A stretch of DNA of 64,000 nucleotides from Triops longicaudatus (Eukaryota > Arthropoda > Branchiopoda > Notostraca > Triopsidae). The notes below the pieces were generated by a model. The model ran no database searches and was not told where the DNA came from. It saw nothing but the letters and a program-made list of their open reading frames with translations. Numbering within the stretch: position 1 is the stretch's first letter; every line of letters starts with the position of its first letter. The stretch covers positions 62,001 to 126,000 of the forward strand of contig JAGQDJ010000046.1 in assembly GCA_022885665.1 (NCBI GenBank). Direction: 5' to 3'. Positions 51,401 to 62,100 of this stretch are shown in pieces. The position numbers and the translations under genes were made by a program.

Positions 51401-54400
51401 CCAGAATTTCCAAAAACAGCCACAGCTGATGCAGACAGTTTCAGAAAAAACAGCAACTCAACCACAAGCTTCACTGTTCGAACCTTTCCCTGAACTTGAA
51501 CCCTTCCCGTTCGAGCCTTCACCTGCTAAACCGAAACCTCCAAAAACAGCCCCGCCGCCCAAACCCAAGAAATTTGTCAAAGGGCTGTCTCGCGAAAGTG
51601 ATTATGAGAGCGACTTTGAAGGCAAAATTCCTCCGAAATGGGTGCCACACGGTAGCGATACAGAAGATCTCAGTTTCCAGCCGGTAAACGTCGTCCTGCA
51701 AACCAACTCCCTTTGTAGTAGTCAAGTACGGCAGAAAGAACCTACACCGCCTACCGTCTTCGACAACCCGCCACAAATTGACTCTATCCGGCCCCAAGTT
51801 TTGTCGGAAGATCACACAAAAACAACAAGATCTGTAGAGGAAAATGAAGTAACCACAATCAACATTTCGAAAGTCAAAACACTTTCTAGTCGAACCACGC
51901 AACGCTACAAAACGACGGATTACTTTAGCGACTCTGAGGTCCGCCATCCTGGTCGCGTCCAGAATACCGTTTATAAGCCACAACAGGATACTCAACAGCC
52001 CGAGACCGCCGGCCAAGAACGGCGGCCTGCTCAGCGTAGCACTCAGTCCATGGAACGCCATGCTGTCCCTAGGAAAAAGCCTTCCGCGCAAGCCATAGCT
52101 ATGGAACACTCTTGGGTTCCTAAGCGTAATTCCGGAGACGAAACTGTAATACAAACCTCTTCGGGAGCAAATAAAGTAGGCGAGCTTTCAAACAAACCGT
52201 CCAAGCAAGCCCTCGAAATGGAAAAGCGTTGGGGACACACACTCAAACCTTTGCATGTCTCTTGGCCGCCTCCTCCTTCCGAGGTTGTCAAAGTAGAATT
52301 ACCTTGGATGAAAAAGGAAGAGGATGAAGAATTTTCGTCGACTGTTGCAAATTCTAGCACCATACGTACCGACGTGCAATTAGTAACAGAAATTCCTCCC
52401 ACTATAACGCAAAAGGTGGAGACAACAGTGAGATCTGAACCTGTCACCACCAAAATCATCGAGCCTGAGCAACGCTCGGAGATCGACTCGTCTACTGGGT
52501 TAAAAGCAGGCGAAGGCAAATCGTTCTGGGAAGCGAAACTCCTGGCTGAGCAATCTGACGCACTCATGGCGACTTGTACTCGCCCAACCACGAGTTACAC
52601 CGGACAAACTACTCACAGCTCCTCCGTAGTTGAGGTTCGAAAGAGCGCGGAGACTGTACCAACTCCTGGTAAAGAAAAACAACAGACTACTTCTGCTCCT
52701 CCTGCAGAAACTCTCAAGCCAACGGGACAGCCTTCATCTCCGGATTGTCAAAAAGCAGAAAAAGTGAATACAACACGTCCACTGGAATGTACTAAACGTG
52801 AAATCCCCCAAGATGAAAAGATCGCTCCACCTTTCCAGTTACCAAGCGTAAGTCACGCTCCTACCGTTGGTTTGCCCTTAAAGTCCGACGTAGGTGAAGT
52901 ATCCGAGACAACCCAACGCATGAACTTCACTGAAACTACTCAATATTCCAAGCGCTTTGTAACGATGGAACAAAGCAGTCGCGTGATACAATTTTCCGAC
53001 TCGTCTTCTGCTAGAATGCAGCAAAATCAGGTTGAAACAAACCATCTTCCAACGCCCGGTTCACCACCTACTTTTGAGGTGGCACCCCCAGTCCAACCAA
53101 CTACAACTCCACTCATACTCGAACCGTTCCCTTTCACCCCGTCCCCGGCTAGACCTGCAAAGACTGTCTCAAGCACCCCTCCAGCCCGACCGAAAAAATT
53201 TATTCCAGGGGAAGCCCGCGAGAGTGATTACGAAAGCGACTACGAGGGTACGCGAATCCGACCCAAGTGGACCCCGGCGTGCAGTGACGCTGAGGAACCT
53301 ACCTTCAAAACCGTCAGAGCACCAAGCTTAGGTAACACTTTACCCAGAACTCAAAAGCGAGAGAAACGACGAAGTCCGACCCCGCCTACCGTCTTTGATC
53401 AACCTCCACAATTCGACGGTCCACCACGCCCCCTTATAACGCCTGAAGATGTGGAAAAGCTGAAAGAAGCTTTCCAAGTTGACGTAACCCCAGCCCCTAC
53501 TAAATCCGGACAACCTAAGATTCAAGTCCAGAAGCCCAAAACCGTCGAATCTAGCAAACCATATATTCCAAGCCAGGCCTATCCCTTAGCTCCTACATTC
53601 TCCGCTGCGTATTTTAGCGAACCTGAACTCCATCTCCAAGCAGGAGAAGCACCTGAGTTTGGATACATCGCTGCTCATACCACGGCCAGCAGTAAGTTCG
53701 CTGAGCCAACTTTTCAATACGAATACTAAGCGACTTGCTTTTTTTAGAAATGGTCAACCAGCAATTCAGCGCGATGTCGCAAACGTTCAAAGAGAAGGCT
53801 CAGAACTTTGCGGAGCAAGTCCTGACTCAAGTCAATAATAATCGTACACAGCAAGAACCGGAACCTCCAGCACCTTCCCCTCAGACGACAAACCTGTCCG
53901 ATAGTGAGCCAGTCGCCGTTCAAGAACCCAAGGCGTCTGAACCTCAAGCTTATCACGAGGAATCACGCGTCTCAGAATATGGTAATAACGTTCTCATGTC
54001 ACTTAAATTGCCCACAATGATGTTCTCATTTATGGGATGTCTAGGTACCAAACACATCGATCAGGATACGGGCCTAATTTACTTCAAATACGACTTTGGT
54101 TATGAATTTGGACTCGTGTTACCAGGCGAGGCCAAGAAAGTTGACAAGATCGAAAGTCTGATCGGAACTGAAGGCAATACAGAAGTTCCTGTACTTCACG
54201 AGCACGCTCCTCCCTCAAATGTGTCGGCCAACCCTGCTACTAGTAACCCGGTAAATACCACTTGTGTAACTGCCACGCCCACTACGACCGCCCCAGGTGG
54301 TCCAAATAGTGTGCCGCTCTTCAAACCAAAGCGGTTTACTCAATTTAAAGCTGCCAAATGGGAGCCTTTCACGACCGATTCAGAACTGTCGGAAATCGAA

Positions 54401-54698
54401 CGCGAAATGCAGTCTGATAGGGGATCTTCGAAATACTATGAAACGAGACGAAGCTCTTTTACCCCTTACCAAGCTCCCCAACCCTGCGGTATGGCCCGAG
54501 AGCAACTCACTCCATCGCCACAGTCCTCCTTGAGTGTATCACCCCGCGAAAGCATGTGTCTTAGACCACGTGCTGTACCAGGTATGGTATAACAAGAAAG
54601 CCAAAATGCAATATATCTCACAACATTTGTTTGACATCCATGCCCTGTAGCTATGGATTCCACCCAGTCCTTTGATGGAGGAAGAGGCAAATCTGCGG
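29657..54698 (+). CDS. zormin: Giant SEC14-spectrin-Ig sarcomeric protein, zormin-like
   Basis: Exons 29657-30018, 30089-30401, 30494-30680, 30732-30835, 30924-31175, 31428-31619, 31676-31790, 31846-32090, 32149-32271, 32786-32977, 33130-33386, 33764-33932, 34024-34614, 35106-35186, 41306-41428, 41495-41673, 41737-41984, 42049-42302, 42363-42554, 43672-43854, 43917-44045, 44114-44599, 44652-44828, 44900-45211, 45268-45432, 45488-45760, 45814-46005, 46062-46388, 46723-46854, 46922-47294, 47348-47647, 47710-47873, 47922-48050, 48107-48259, 48312-48492, 48568-48767, 49103-49369, 49421-49601, 49735-50151, 50241-50438, 50494-50694, 50752-53691, 53748-53981, 54045-54581 and 54651-54698 run in phase for 4,359 codons and continue beyond. 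The order is SEC14, spectrin rod, eight Ig domains, Pro-rich tail. The architecture is seen directly. The name zormin (insect Z-disc/M-line protein) comes from memory of its domains and is less certain; a Trio/Kalirin relative is unlikely because no GEF or SH3 domain appears. Confidence 0.85.
30494..34614 (+). other. First spectrin-repeat block and Ser-rich linker
   Basis: Exons here encode amphipathic helices of spectrin type (for example FEDFVRESRIVMSGLDSIFS, GKDSSSVTLLQQELENVEVK, HQALSWLHDLCNV-like helix starts). A polar linker follows in exon 34024-34614 with clustered acidic/Ser motifs: EDSGFGTTLS and KDSAFSDSGVD. The linker looks disordered and phosphorylatable. Introns over 300 bp within this block are 32272-32785 and 33387-33763; nothing was recognised in them. 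Confidence 0.75.
34615..34734 (+). other. Possible intron-retention C-terminus
   Basis: Exon 34024-34614 ends at a strong GTAAGT donor, but the same frame stays open for 39 more codons and stops with TGA at 34732-34734 (ending SSYF). If the intron is kept, the product is a 1,073-residue SEC14-spectrin protein without Ig domains. Splicing to 35106-35186 keeps the frame and continues the rod. Both forms are inferred from sequence alone. Confidence 0.5.
35106..35186 (+). CDS. 27-codon spectrin linker exon of the giant gene
   Basis: Preceded by a pyrimidine-rich stretch and CACAG, followed by GTAAGT. It reads RMLAILDGVRLDQADQ, then DADPLAKHFSK, phase 0 at both ends. The helix continues naturally into exon 41306 (TKEWLRLTILEMSPGLTHLG), giving a spectrin-type helix A. 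This is the main evidence that the SEC14 block and the downstream rod are one gene. Confidence 0.75.
36479..36498. repeat. 20-bp perfect palindrome
   Basis: TTTTATCCAATTGGATAAAA is fully self-complementary with no loop. It lies in the 6.1-kb intron, about 1.8 kb upstream of the proposed internal first exon. It could be a dimeric protein-binding site or chance. Confidence 0.85.
38285..38458 (+). CDS. Alternative first coding exon of the giant gene
   Basis: ATG at 38285 in a favourable context (acaccATGT). The exon has 58 codons: MSETAGFMFESDSSMSVADS, a Ser/Thr-rich stretch, then TTRVVIALLQ, ending CAG before GTACAA at phase 0. Exon 41306 accepts phase 0, so this exon can splice directly into TKEWLRLTILEM. 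The resulting isoform would keep the main rod, Ig domains and tail but lack SEC14 and the first spectrin block. It would replace 35106-35186 as the upstream partner. A promoter should lie just upstream, where an AT-moderate stretch with no ORF is present. Confidence 0.7.
40336..40368. repeat. Poly-T/poly-A snapback
   Basis: A run of nine T, one C, fourteen T and nine A. The T14/A9 junction can fold on itself. Low-complexity intron sequence, possibly the scar of an old poly(A) insertion. Confidence 0.8.
41306..46854 (+). other. Main spectrin-repeat rod
   Basis: Fifteen exons (41306-46854) encode a nearly uninterrupted helical rod with spectrin-type heptads and recurrent tryptophans: LGQAWKDLNWQLEQRKYILD, INQVERWLESLHDRR, LQNIWDKLHFHLESRILLLQ, LAQINTKWSSFDRQVGESRK and VEEWFKEGSKLLV. 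The repeated pattern aW..L...L..R...L.....F is typical of Trio/Kalirin-like and CCDC141-like spectrin repeats. The last exon (46723-46854) is a charged, Ala-rich helix (ARAEAAAAKTAALAAEEARK). The introns at 42555-43671 (1.1 kb, with a T20 run at 43098-43117) and 46389-46722 hold nothing recognisable. Confidence 0.88.
43098..43117. repeat. T20 homopolymer
   Basis: Twenty uninterrupted T in intron 42555-43671. Such runs are prone to length error in assembly. Confidence 0.85.
46922..50850 (+). other. Eight I-set immunoglobulin domains
   Basis: Domains begin near GPIFTTPLRDVVVEEG (47017), GPEFMTFLEPAHVQEG (47376), PQFIVPLSNVMVRAG (47735), PSIHAPLKDQTVSEG (48167), APKFTRLTQDVSVAVG (48625), PPQFQKLFTDMSVLKG (49280), APKFVTPLVGVMVEED (50074) and FPPVFGRRLQAQVVTPG (50500). 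Each has the W..dG/N core and the Y.v.A.N.aG.A end expected of cytoplasmic titin/obscurin-type I-set domains. Between domains 6 and 7 is a Ser/Thr/Gln-rich linker (49735-50060). Several domains lack one or both disulfide cysteines: 3 and 4 the second, 7 the first (His), 5 and 8 both. That is tolerable for intracellular Ig folds. Intron 48768-49102 carries a 16-bp direct repeat (49023 and 49058). Confidence 0.9.
50860..54698 (+). other. Pro/Ser/Thr-rich C-terminal tail with duplicated modules
   Basis: Mostly one 2.9-kb exon (50752-53691). Two related modules of about 110 residues occur at about 51475-51805 and 53118-53445. Each has an EPFPF.PSPA segment, a Pro-rich KPKKF/RPKKF stretch, RESDYESDFEG or RESDYESDYEG, P.KW.P..SD.E, and PTPPTVFD.PPQ.D. 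Short repeats (AQAIAMEHSW, KQALEMEKRW; YFSDSE, YFSEPE) sit between. After the main exon come FSAMSQTFKEKAQNFAEQVL, DTGLIYFKYDFGYEFG and FKAAKWEPFTTDSELSEIER. The tail looks disordered and likely holds linear binding motifs. The last exon seen (54651-54698) ends at phase 1 before GTGAGC, so the protein continues past it. Confidence 0.85.
53692..53747 (+). other. 56-bp intron whose retention gives an early stop
   Basis: Donor GTAAGT at 53692 and acceptor TTTTTTTAG at 53747. Unspliced, the frame runs on for 13 codons to TAA at 53727-53729 (ending FQYEY). Spliced, it joins A to AAATGGTC and continues into QQFSAMSQTFKEK. Both splice sites are strong, so the spliced form is taken as the main one. 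Confidence 0.7.
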
Positions 54699-57600
54699 GT
54701 GAGCTACGTTAGAAAATTATTTATTACGTCGGGGGCCTACCGCAACCCATCACGCGCTTATCTGGTGCAGAAGGAAAACAACTGCCCTTTCTCGCACGCA
54801 TCTTTAGTTTCACCTTATCTACTTTTCTTTCTTCCTTTACTATGTCACCAAAGTGGCCAGATTGAGCGTTTGTAGCGCTTTAAATGTTTCAAGTTCAACA
54901 GTGTGCCTTATTATTGTATTTTCATTTTGGAATTCTCAATATTTTCGTTCTTGCTGAAAAAGATGAGTAATAGCCACACTTAATCTATTAGACCTATTTA
55001 TGAAAGACCTTAGCTAAAGTAGTTCCAATATTTACTTTAACCTCTAGTCATGAGCAGCTAACATTTTTAACCATGCCTGGAAAGATCCGTGCGACAGATT
55101 ATTTGAAAAAAGTTACCATCTTGTCAATGTAAGAAAAATAAAATAAAGAACGTCAGAATGCCAAACACACATGACTCTCAATCTGGCTCAAAACGATGGT
55201 ATCCTTCCAGTTTTCTGTGGGTTATTCTCGGACAAGAACACATTCGTTCCAGCACCTAAAAATATGTGGGTTTCTCACCAGTCTTTTAACAAGGATATTC
55301 GTTGCATACTCTTTTTTTTCTCTTGATCTTGAACTTTTATTACAGATTTCTTTTTGCCGACAGCTTTAAAAGCAAAAATGTGTCGTAACTATTCAGTGGA
55401 TGTCAACAACGTAATTCCAAAAATTAAGGCCAGGTGATGAAGCCCCGTAAAATATACTTTGTCACTTGGGATATCTGAGATTACGGATCAACCTTTCAAA
55501 AGCACATTACACTGGAGGCAGATAAGTTAAAATTCAAATAAATGGGTAGTTCAATGATACTGTTCCTCGGGATCGGGAATTTCTCGGCGATGCTCGGGGT
55601 TGTTATACCCAGTTGTGAAAAAGTGCCAATAATTTATTGTCTGCCATGCCATCCCCAAAACAGCACGTGAGAACAGTTGACTCAAATGAATATTCCTGCA
55701 GACTGGGGAGTCATAGTTTAGTTATGTTGGTTCTTTTTTCCCCCATTTACCTACTATGGGGCACCCACAACGGTGCTAATTTTGTCTTCTGGAGCAGATA
55801 CAACTGACAGAAGCAAAGCCCCTTTTTCGTTCTCGCCAGAGCTGACATTATGTTTGAACAAGAGTCACACTCCGCAACGGAGCTGCGCATCCTATAATTT
55901 GGGACAAACCAAACAAACAAAATCTTCCAGCTGTAGGCAATGGCGGGAAGTGAGGAATGCACCAAAACAGCAAACTAAGTACGGAATCTCCAATTGCAGG
56001 ACGTCGCTAAAAAAAAGTCAAATTTCGCATTAAAGTGTCTTTTCCAGCGGTTATACGTCCCTGGAGGCTTTGATCTATAGAAGCCGTTGTGCTCCAGGCG
56101 ACTCTTACAATTGACTAACTTCCTGCCATATGACATCATCATTTTCCTTCCTTTTTTTAAAAAAAAAATATCCCACCAAGTAGAGCTTTCACAACCCCAA
56201 AGTCATCCATTTTTTTAACCTTTTCTGGGAGACTAAGATTTAGCCCTACAGGCGCCACTTTAGTGTACGTATAGAAACTGTGTACTTCCTTGTTATCGTA
56301 TAAGAGAAAATCGAAAAGCGTCTGCATGGAAAGCAGATCTGCCAGTGACACACTTGTCAACAAGTTTTCAACTAAATCAAATAAATAAGATCTCGTGGTT
56401 CACACTGTTACGTAAGAGTTTCTGAAAAGAAGTTTATTCGATGGGGTTAACACACACCACAAGAACACGACAGAATCATCTAAGGCCAAAGAAGGATAAA
56501 CTTGTCATACTAGCAACTCATAATTATCGTTCACCATTGGTTGATGTTTGCAAGAAGATGGTTAAATTTTCCAGTTGAAAGCCTTCATGAGGCGGGTTGA
56601 GTAGGCGTTAGCTACGACCGCGCTTTGCCAAGCTAAGTCGACAAGAGATTAGGCGATGCCAGCCAGAACTTGAGTCGCAGTGGTTATTTCTGGCGCCTCA
56701 CCCAAGACCTCCCAACAAAGCAGGACAGTCAAACGTGAGTGATACATACTCGCATGCACAACGGTAATATGGCACACTTAGTCAATTCGTACTTGAAACT
56801 CAGGCTCCGCGTCTTTCTCGTACAGAGGGAAAATGAGAAAACTTTCATCGGTAACTTCCTTCCTAGTTCCCCCACCTACAGGCAACGCTACCTGAGAAAA
56901 GACTTCTCTTAAATGCGTGAGCGCTAAAGTTAGGCCTACGAGTAGCTAGGAGCCTATCGAATGTTGTTTATGCGTGGGATCCATCCGTCATTCATCTCGT
57001 CATTCAATCCGAAGGGCAAAACGCCCTGGCGCAATTTATCGTTTTCCCTGCCTCCAAAACAACACCGAGAACTGGTGACGTCACCATCCCGGTATCTTCA
57101 CAGAGTGGCTTCACCGGCTTGGAGAATCTGGCCAAGTGCCTTTCCGCAGCTTTCAGGTAGACACACGGTAATGCTTAGAGGACGAATGGGCGTGTACTTT
57201 CTAGACGTTTTTCCCTCAATATTCTTCGAACCTAGCCACATGCTCAAATATGGTCACGTTTTCTTGAGGGGTGATTAACTCCTCGATGTGAGCCAACAAG
57301 GTCCTACGTCACTGTTACGACACGTTCGCAATAACCCCTCCTATCTTCCCGTTTCGACAAAAAGGGCGAAAGTTTACATTTAACGCTCTTAGCTCTCAAG
57401 CCAACCTCTTTAATATGTCCCGTTTTCGTTACGCCGAAATGCGTCCTACCAGAACCGCAGCATCCCGTTCTTCTGCCAGGCGTGTTGGGATGCTGAGGCA
57501 ACATGAGGCAGACCAACACAAGTAAAAACCCTTCGATTTTCAGAACAGGAAATGTTAGACCTGTATCCGCTACATTTTTCTCGCAATAACGAATGATATC

Positions 57601-58931
57601 AAAAACAAGTAGCGCAATAAGTGTTTAAGGATGTTGCGGTCAAGGGAACACATTTTACGGGGCAGCGTTAACCTAGACATCCCAAGTCTTGCAGAGACGA
57701 ACTTATTGTCAGCTGTTGACTGTCAATTCTGGCCGTATGGCAATCGCTGACGAACAGTATAGAGCATCTTTCTGTCAAGACAGACGCTCTTGAGGCTCTA
57801 GAAAGTAACGATGTCTTTTGCCTCTTCTCGGTCCCCCTAACGTCGCCTCAGCTATTTTGGGGTTCTTTGCCCGCGTCGCGGGAGGGCAGCGTCGAATGAC
57901 TTCAACACACGCCTGCTATTTTGGATATTCCTAATTTTCTTCTTGTTCTCAAACCCTCCATGAAGTTGCAGACAAATACGCACATACGTAATGGAACTTA
58001 CTCTTTAAGAACGTTTATGTTCATTGATATAGTAGCGGGGAGTTTAGCCTTCTTTAAAGTAATTTCCATGTAATTTGTCAACACTTCCTGACTAACTCAA
58101 AACACATAAAGTCAAGCATTGTCCGGTCGCCATGCCTACACTGCATTGCTCGGCAAGCTTCGAGTTACGGATGTGTCCAATTGCTCTATTAACATCTCTT
58201 TATTGCTCCTTCTATCTTTATTCTCTTCGTTTGCCTAAAGACGGATCACGTATGCTCTGTAGCAATCATTGCATTTTTTGCTGAGGTGTATCATACCGAA
58301 ACAAGGCCATCCATCTTAAGAGCGAAACGGTGATTGCCGGAATGAGCTATTCTCATCGAAATACTCACTCGCCGTAGAGTCTTGACTCATGTCTAGATTT
58401 ACAGGGTTACTCTCTGAAAAGGCGGAGTTTGCTTTGGAAATTCTGATTTGCACACGCCTACTCGAATCTTATAAAAACGCTTCCCAAACCATGGAATCGT
58501 TCCAACTCGAACCTAAAATCTGACTCGACGACTTCTCGTAACTTGCTTGCTTACCTCGGAACCCCCAGCACCGCTGTGTTACCAAGTGGCGAAGACTTCA
58601 ACCCAGCCCGAGTGGACTTGCTATATTCCCACCAGAGAAAGTTTAGCGTGCAGTACATCGTAACGGAGGCTGAGTCGTGCCCGAGACATAGACCGGAAAA
58701 CATCTCTTCGAAATTCCACAAGAAAAAATAAAGAAAGTTTCTATCAAGTCCTCCCAGCTTTGCGCCGTTATCTTGGCCCAAGCTTCATTTTTAGAGTTTT
58801 TGTCCGTGCAAGTGCAGTTTTGCGGTGGAAGTGTGAAAAATTTTGAATCGCCAAATTTTCGTTTACTTATTTTTACCTGCCTTTTGGGTGGAAAATTTTG
58901 TGCTGATTGACTACCAAGTCATTGTTCCATA
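54699..58931. other. Intron or spacer, 4.2 kb
   Basis: Follows the last recognised exon of the giant gene. I found no phase-1 acceptor exon with plausible coding content. The part just before 58932 is the likely 5' UTR and promoter of the next first exon. Confidence 0.55.
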
Positions 58932-59139
58932 ATGCATCACCGTACTGTGGTGCCTTCATCCCCAGGCTCTGGGAGCCAGCAGCAACCACAACAATTGCTG
59001 GTCCAGCAGAGGACGATGGAACAACGCGCTTCATCGAGCAGTACCGTCATACGCGAATCACATACGCGCGGTACTGAAACCCACGTCAGTCAACAACAAT
59101 TCGGATCCCAGCAACAATCCACCATTTCCACTCACAGAG
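58932..59139 (+). CDS. Gln/Ser-rich first coding exon (kettin/Sallimus-like or internal start)
   Basis: ATG at 58932 (MHHRTVVPSSPGSGSQQQ) after a leader without an in-frame ATG. The exon encodes 69 codons rich in Gln, Ser and Thr (QQRTMEQRASSSS, VSQQQFGSQQQSTIS) and ends THR plus one base before GTTAGC (phase 1). The composition resembles the Gln-rich N-terminus of insect Sallimus/kettin, and I recall sls and zormin as neighbours in Drosophila; both points come from memory. The alternative is an internal promoter of the giant gene, since that gene's last exon also ends at phase 1 and could share the same downstream acceptor. The continuation lies outside the window. Confidence 0.55.
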
Positions 59140-62100
59140 GTTAGCTTTCGTGCAACTTTACTTTTGGTTTAGTCGCTTAAGGGCTTTCTTCCCAGTTGCG
59201 TTCCAAAATGCGCAAAGATTACAACATATTCAAATTCAACCACTACAAGCTTCAGGCCAGAATGCCACAAGGCCTTTTAAATATGCAGGAATGTTATTAA
59301 CTTACCTTCTTGCAACTTAAAATTTCAATTTAATTCCATCCCGTTTTTCGAAACAAATTTGCCATTGACGAACTAATTACAACTAGCAGGATCGCCTATC
59401 TTATCAGCGGTGACAGCTTCTAAGTTCTAAGCTATGTTGCCCGACACGGACATCCCAGCTATGACCGGAAATGTGCAACTATCTAACCACAGCTCGGCAT
59501 TACGCCTGTATTCGGTATTCCATTACAAAGATGAATTGAAAGGGCAGCGCCCATCATTGTTCTCAACAAACGTGAAAGTGGACAAAATAAGGTCTTGTAG
59601 CTCTTCGCATAAAGGTCCAAATGTTTCTATAAATAGAGGTCAATTGGCCGACCTATCGTTCCCAGCCAGCTTATCCGTATGAAAAGACATAGCCGTTCTA
59701 AGACAGCACAGATACCGAGTATCGCCTGGGCCGCATTCTTTAGCGGTAATTATTTTGTTAAAAGCCAGAAAGTTTCAACAGGGACCATCGCACCCGCACT
59801 TCTACTTTATTTTTGTTATTCGACCATTTTCAAGTTCGTGACAGCGCACAGCTGGTGTTGCGTATGGCTGCCTTGCTAAAACATCCCCGTGAGCTTGAGG
59901 CCAGTTTATAAATAGGTTTTTCTTTCGCTGATGCCCGGCCGCAGCAACATGCCCTCTTAGCTGTTGAACGGAAATGCATGCCAATACGGAAGAATGTCTT
60001 TTTCAGCGTCTTCATCGAAGCCAAGCTTCGCCCAAAAAGACACAGAATCTAGAAGCATAATTTTCTTGACGAAAATTGTTGATTACCCTCCAAGTTCCTG
60101 GCCTGTTACCACTTATTGGCAATTACGTCAGTTTGTTGGGGGGACAGCCAGAAATGAACGACGTAGAGCCGATGCTTGCTCTCATTCCCAGGAAGTTTTG
60201 TAAACGTGTTTCTTAATTGCGGCTTCCCCCTTTTCTAACTTCACAGCTGAAAATGTTCTCGGTTTCACGTTTGTTCTGAGCCAAAGCGTACGGAAAAACT
60301 TAAGAGAGCATTGCAAACAGTACCTTCAACCAAGCACGTCTTGTCCCGTGGGCATAGATTGTCCCAACGGGAGGTTTTATTCTTCTCACCTCAAGTCGCA
60401 TTTCCCCCCTGGATGGTCTTGCGTGGTATCTTCCATCCCTCCCTATCCCGTCCTACATTACCATAAACCGGCGCCTGATCTCCTGGTCAAGTGACCCGCC
60501 GTGTAAAAATTCCCTTAAGCACTGTATACACACCTGTAAGTTGAACAGGGCCATACGTGCGATTAACGACGCATGGCAGTCTTCAAACCCACAACAATCA
60601 AATCCCCAATATCGAAAATGGTAGTCCATATGCGTGAGCCAATTCCAGACCCAGGCTATCTCATTCTGATTTGCATATATCGTCCATAATGAAAGCGACG
60701 TTTTCCAAATTAGGTAAACCATACCAAGATTCCCCTCCCGTTCCTTTTTCACCTTAGGCTCCATCAATCCTTCGCTTTATTCATCTTCCTCTCTTTCTTA
60801 TGTTTTCTTTCCAAGATACACACCTTCAGTTCCTCCTTCCCTCTCGGACTCTCTTTAGTCGTTCTCCCTGGCTACACTTCCATGGGTCCAACACACGGTA
60901 ACATTACCATTCACATTAACCTGCCGACTCATAACTCCTTCAAGACCCCAACAAACCACACATGAGTCATGCGACTGAAAAAGGGACTGCTCCCGCACTG
61001 TTATGCCTCGTTATATGCAGCGGTCTTCTAAGCCTACCCGTAAAATTAGCAGTTTTCCTCGGAACCAGCCCTAAACTGCCCTTCAAGTGTATTGGCTTTG
61101 GAAAGCAGATATGACAACAGACATTTTTCTAAACATGAAAATCTCCTTACAATCTCCTAGTGATCCGCCATTTACGATAAGATTCCCTTCACCCACGCGA
61201 TGTCAACCCAGCTGGTAAAACGACAATTATGAGACCATTGATCCCAAGACAAACCAGCTATCATTTTGACCTTATGAATGATTAAGCTATTGTGTTTACG
61301 CCGTTACGAAAAGTTTGGAGTGTAACATGTATCGTCTTGTGTGTATCCCGCTGCCTGGCATCGAAATTTTAGCACGCGCTGGGAGGTTGTAGTTTTTAGT
61401 GGATGCGTGCGGGGTCGACGCGGTCTCCGATGCACCGGAGGACCACCGATGAATCTAACGGTAGGACCCATAGCTCTCAACGACCTGGAAAATCTTCACT
61501 TTCACTCAAAAATACCGCATAATCAGGGACGCCCTAAAGTTTTCCAAGACAAACGACCTGCCGCTGGAGTTCGCCTCTCTGCCACCAAATTTCGGACTTA
61601 TCTGATTTTGAATTTCCTTTTGCCGAATTCGGAAAAACCAGCACAACAGCGGTGTTGCATTAAGGTGTGATGGATCAACCTACCGGTATAGGAGTTCGCG
61701 TTTGGTCGTTCTCATGATTGCCAATTGCATCTTGCCCCGACAAGAGGAAAATAGAAGAAACGGGGCCCATTGAACGCAAAACACTTAACATGGGAGTTAG
61801 AAAGTTCGGAGGGAGACCCGACGTGCCTCGCATAGCATATTACAACATTAGCTGGACTCGCAACCAACACAGGCCCCATTTCTCAACTTCTCTTTCCATT
61901 TGAAGAAAAAGGGGCCGCAGACTTCTTGGCACTGCAGTTGCTTGATGGGGGTCTGGCTAATGAAGAGGAGTCATATTCCACCCCCATTGGCTTTTCAAAA
62001 AGTCTCGAGTTAATTTAAAGCTCACCTACTGGGATTTTCCCCCTTCGGTGCCCTCTTGTCCTATTCAAATAGTTTTTCACCTTCGTGTTTAAAACTAGCC

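Noticed and set aside
51519..52591. Long minus-strand ORFs of 182 and 211 codons
   Set aside because: They lie opposite the strongly coding 2.9-kb exon and are mirror-frame shadows; composition is Cys/Arg/Phe-rich with no motif.
53692..53729. Stop at 53729 as the true end of the giant protein
   Set aside because: A strong GTAAGT donor precedes it, and the next exon continues in phase with conserved-looking domains.
61341..61670. 109-codon plus-strand ORF
   Set aside because: No motif and no exon neighbours; lies in a probable intron.
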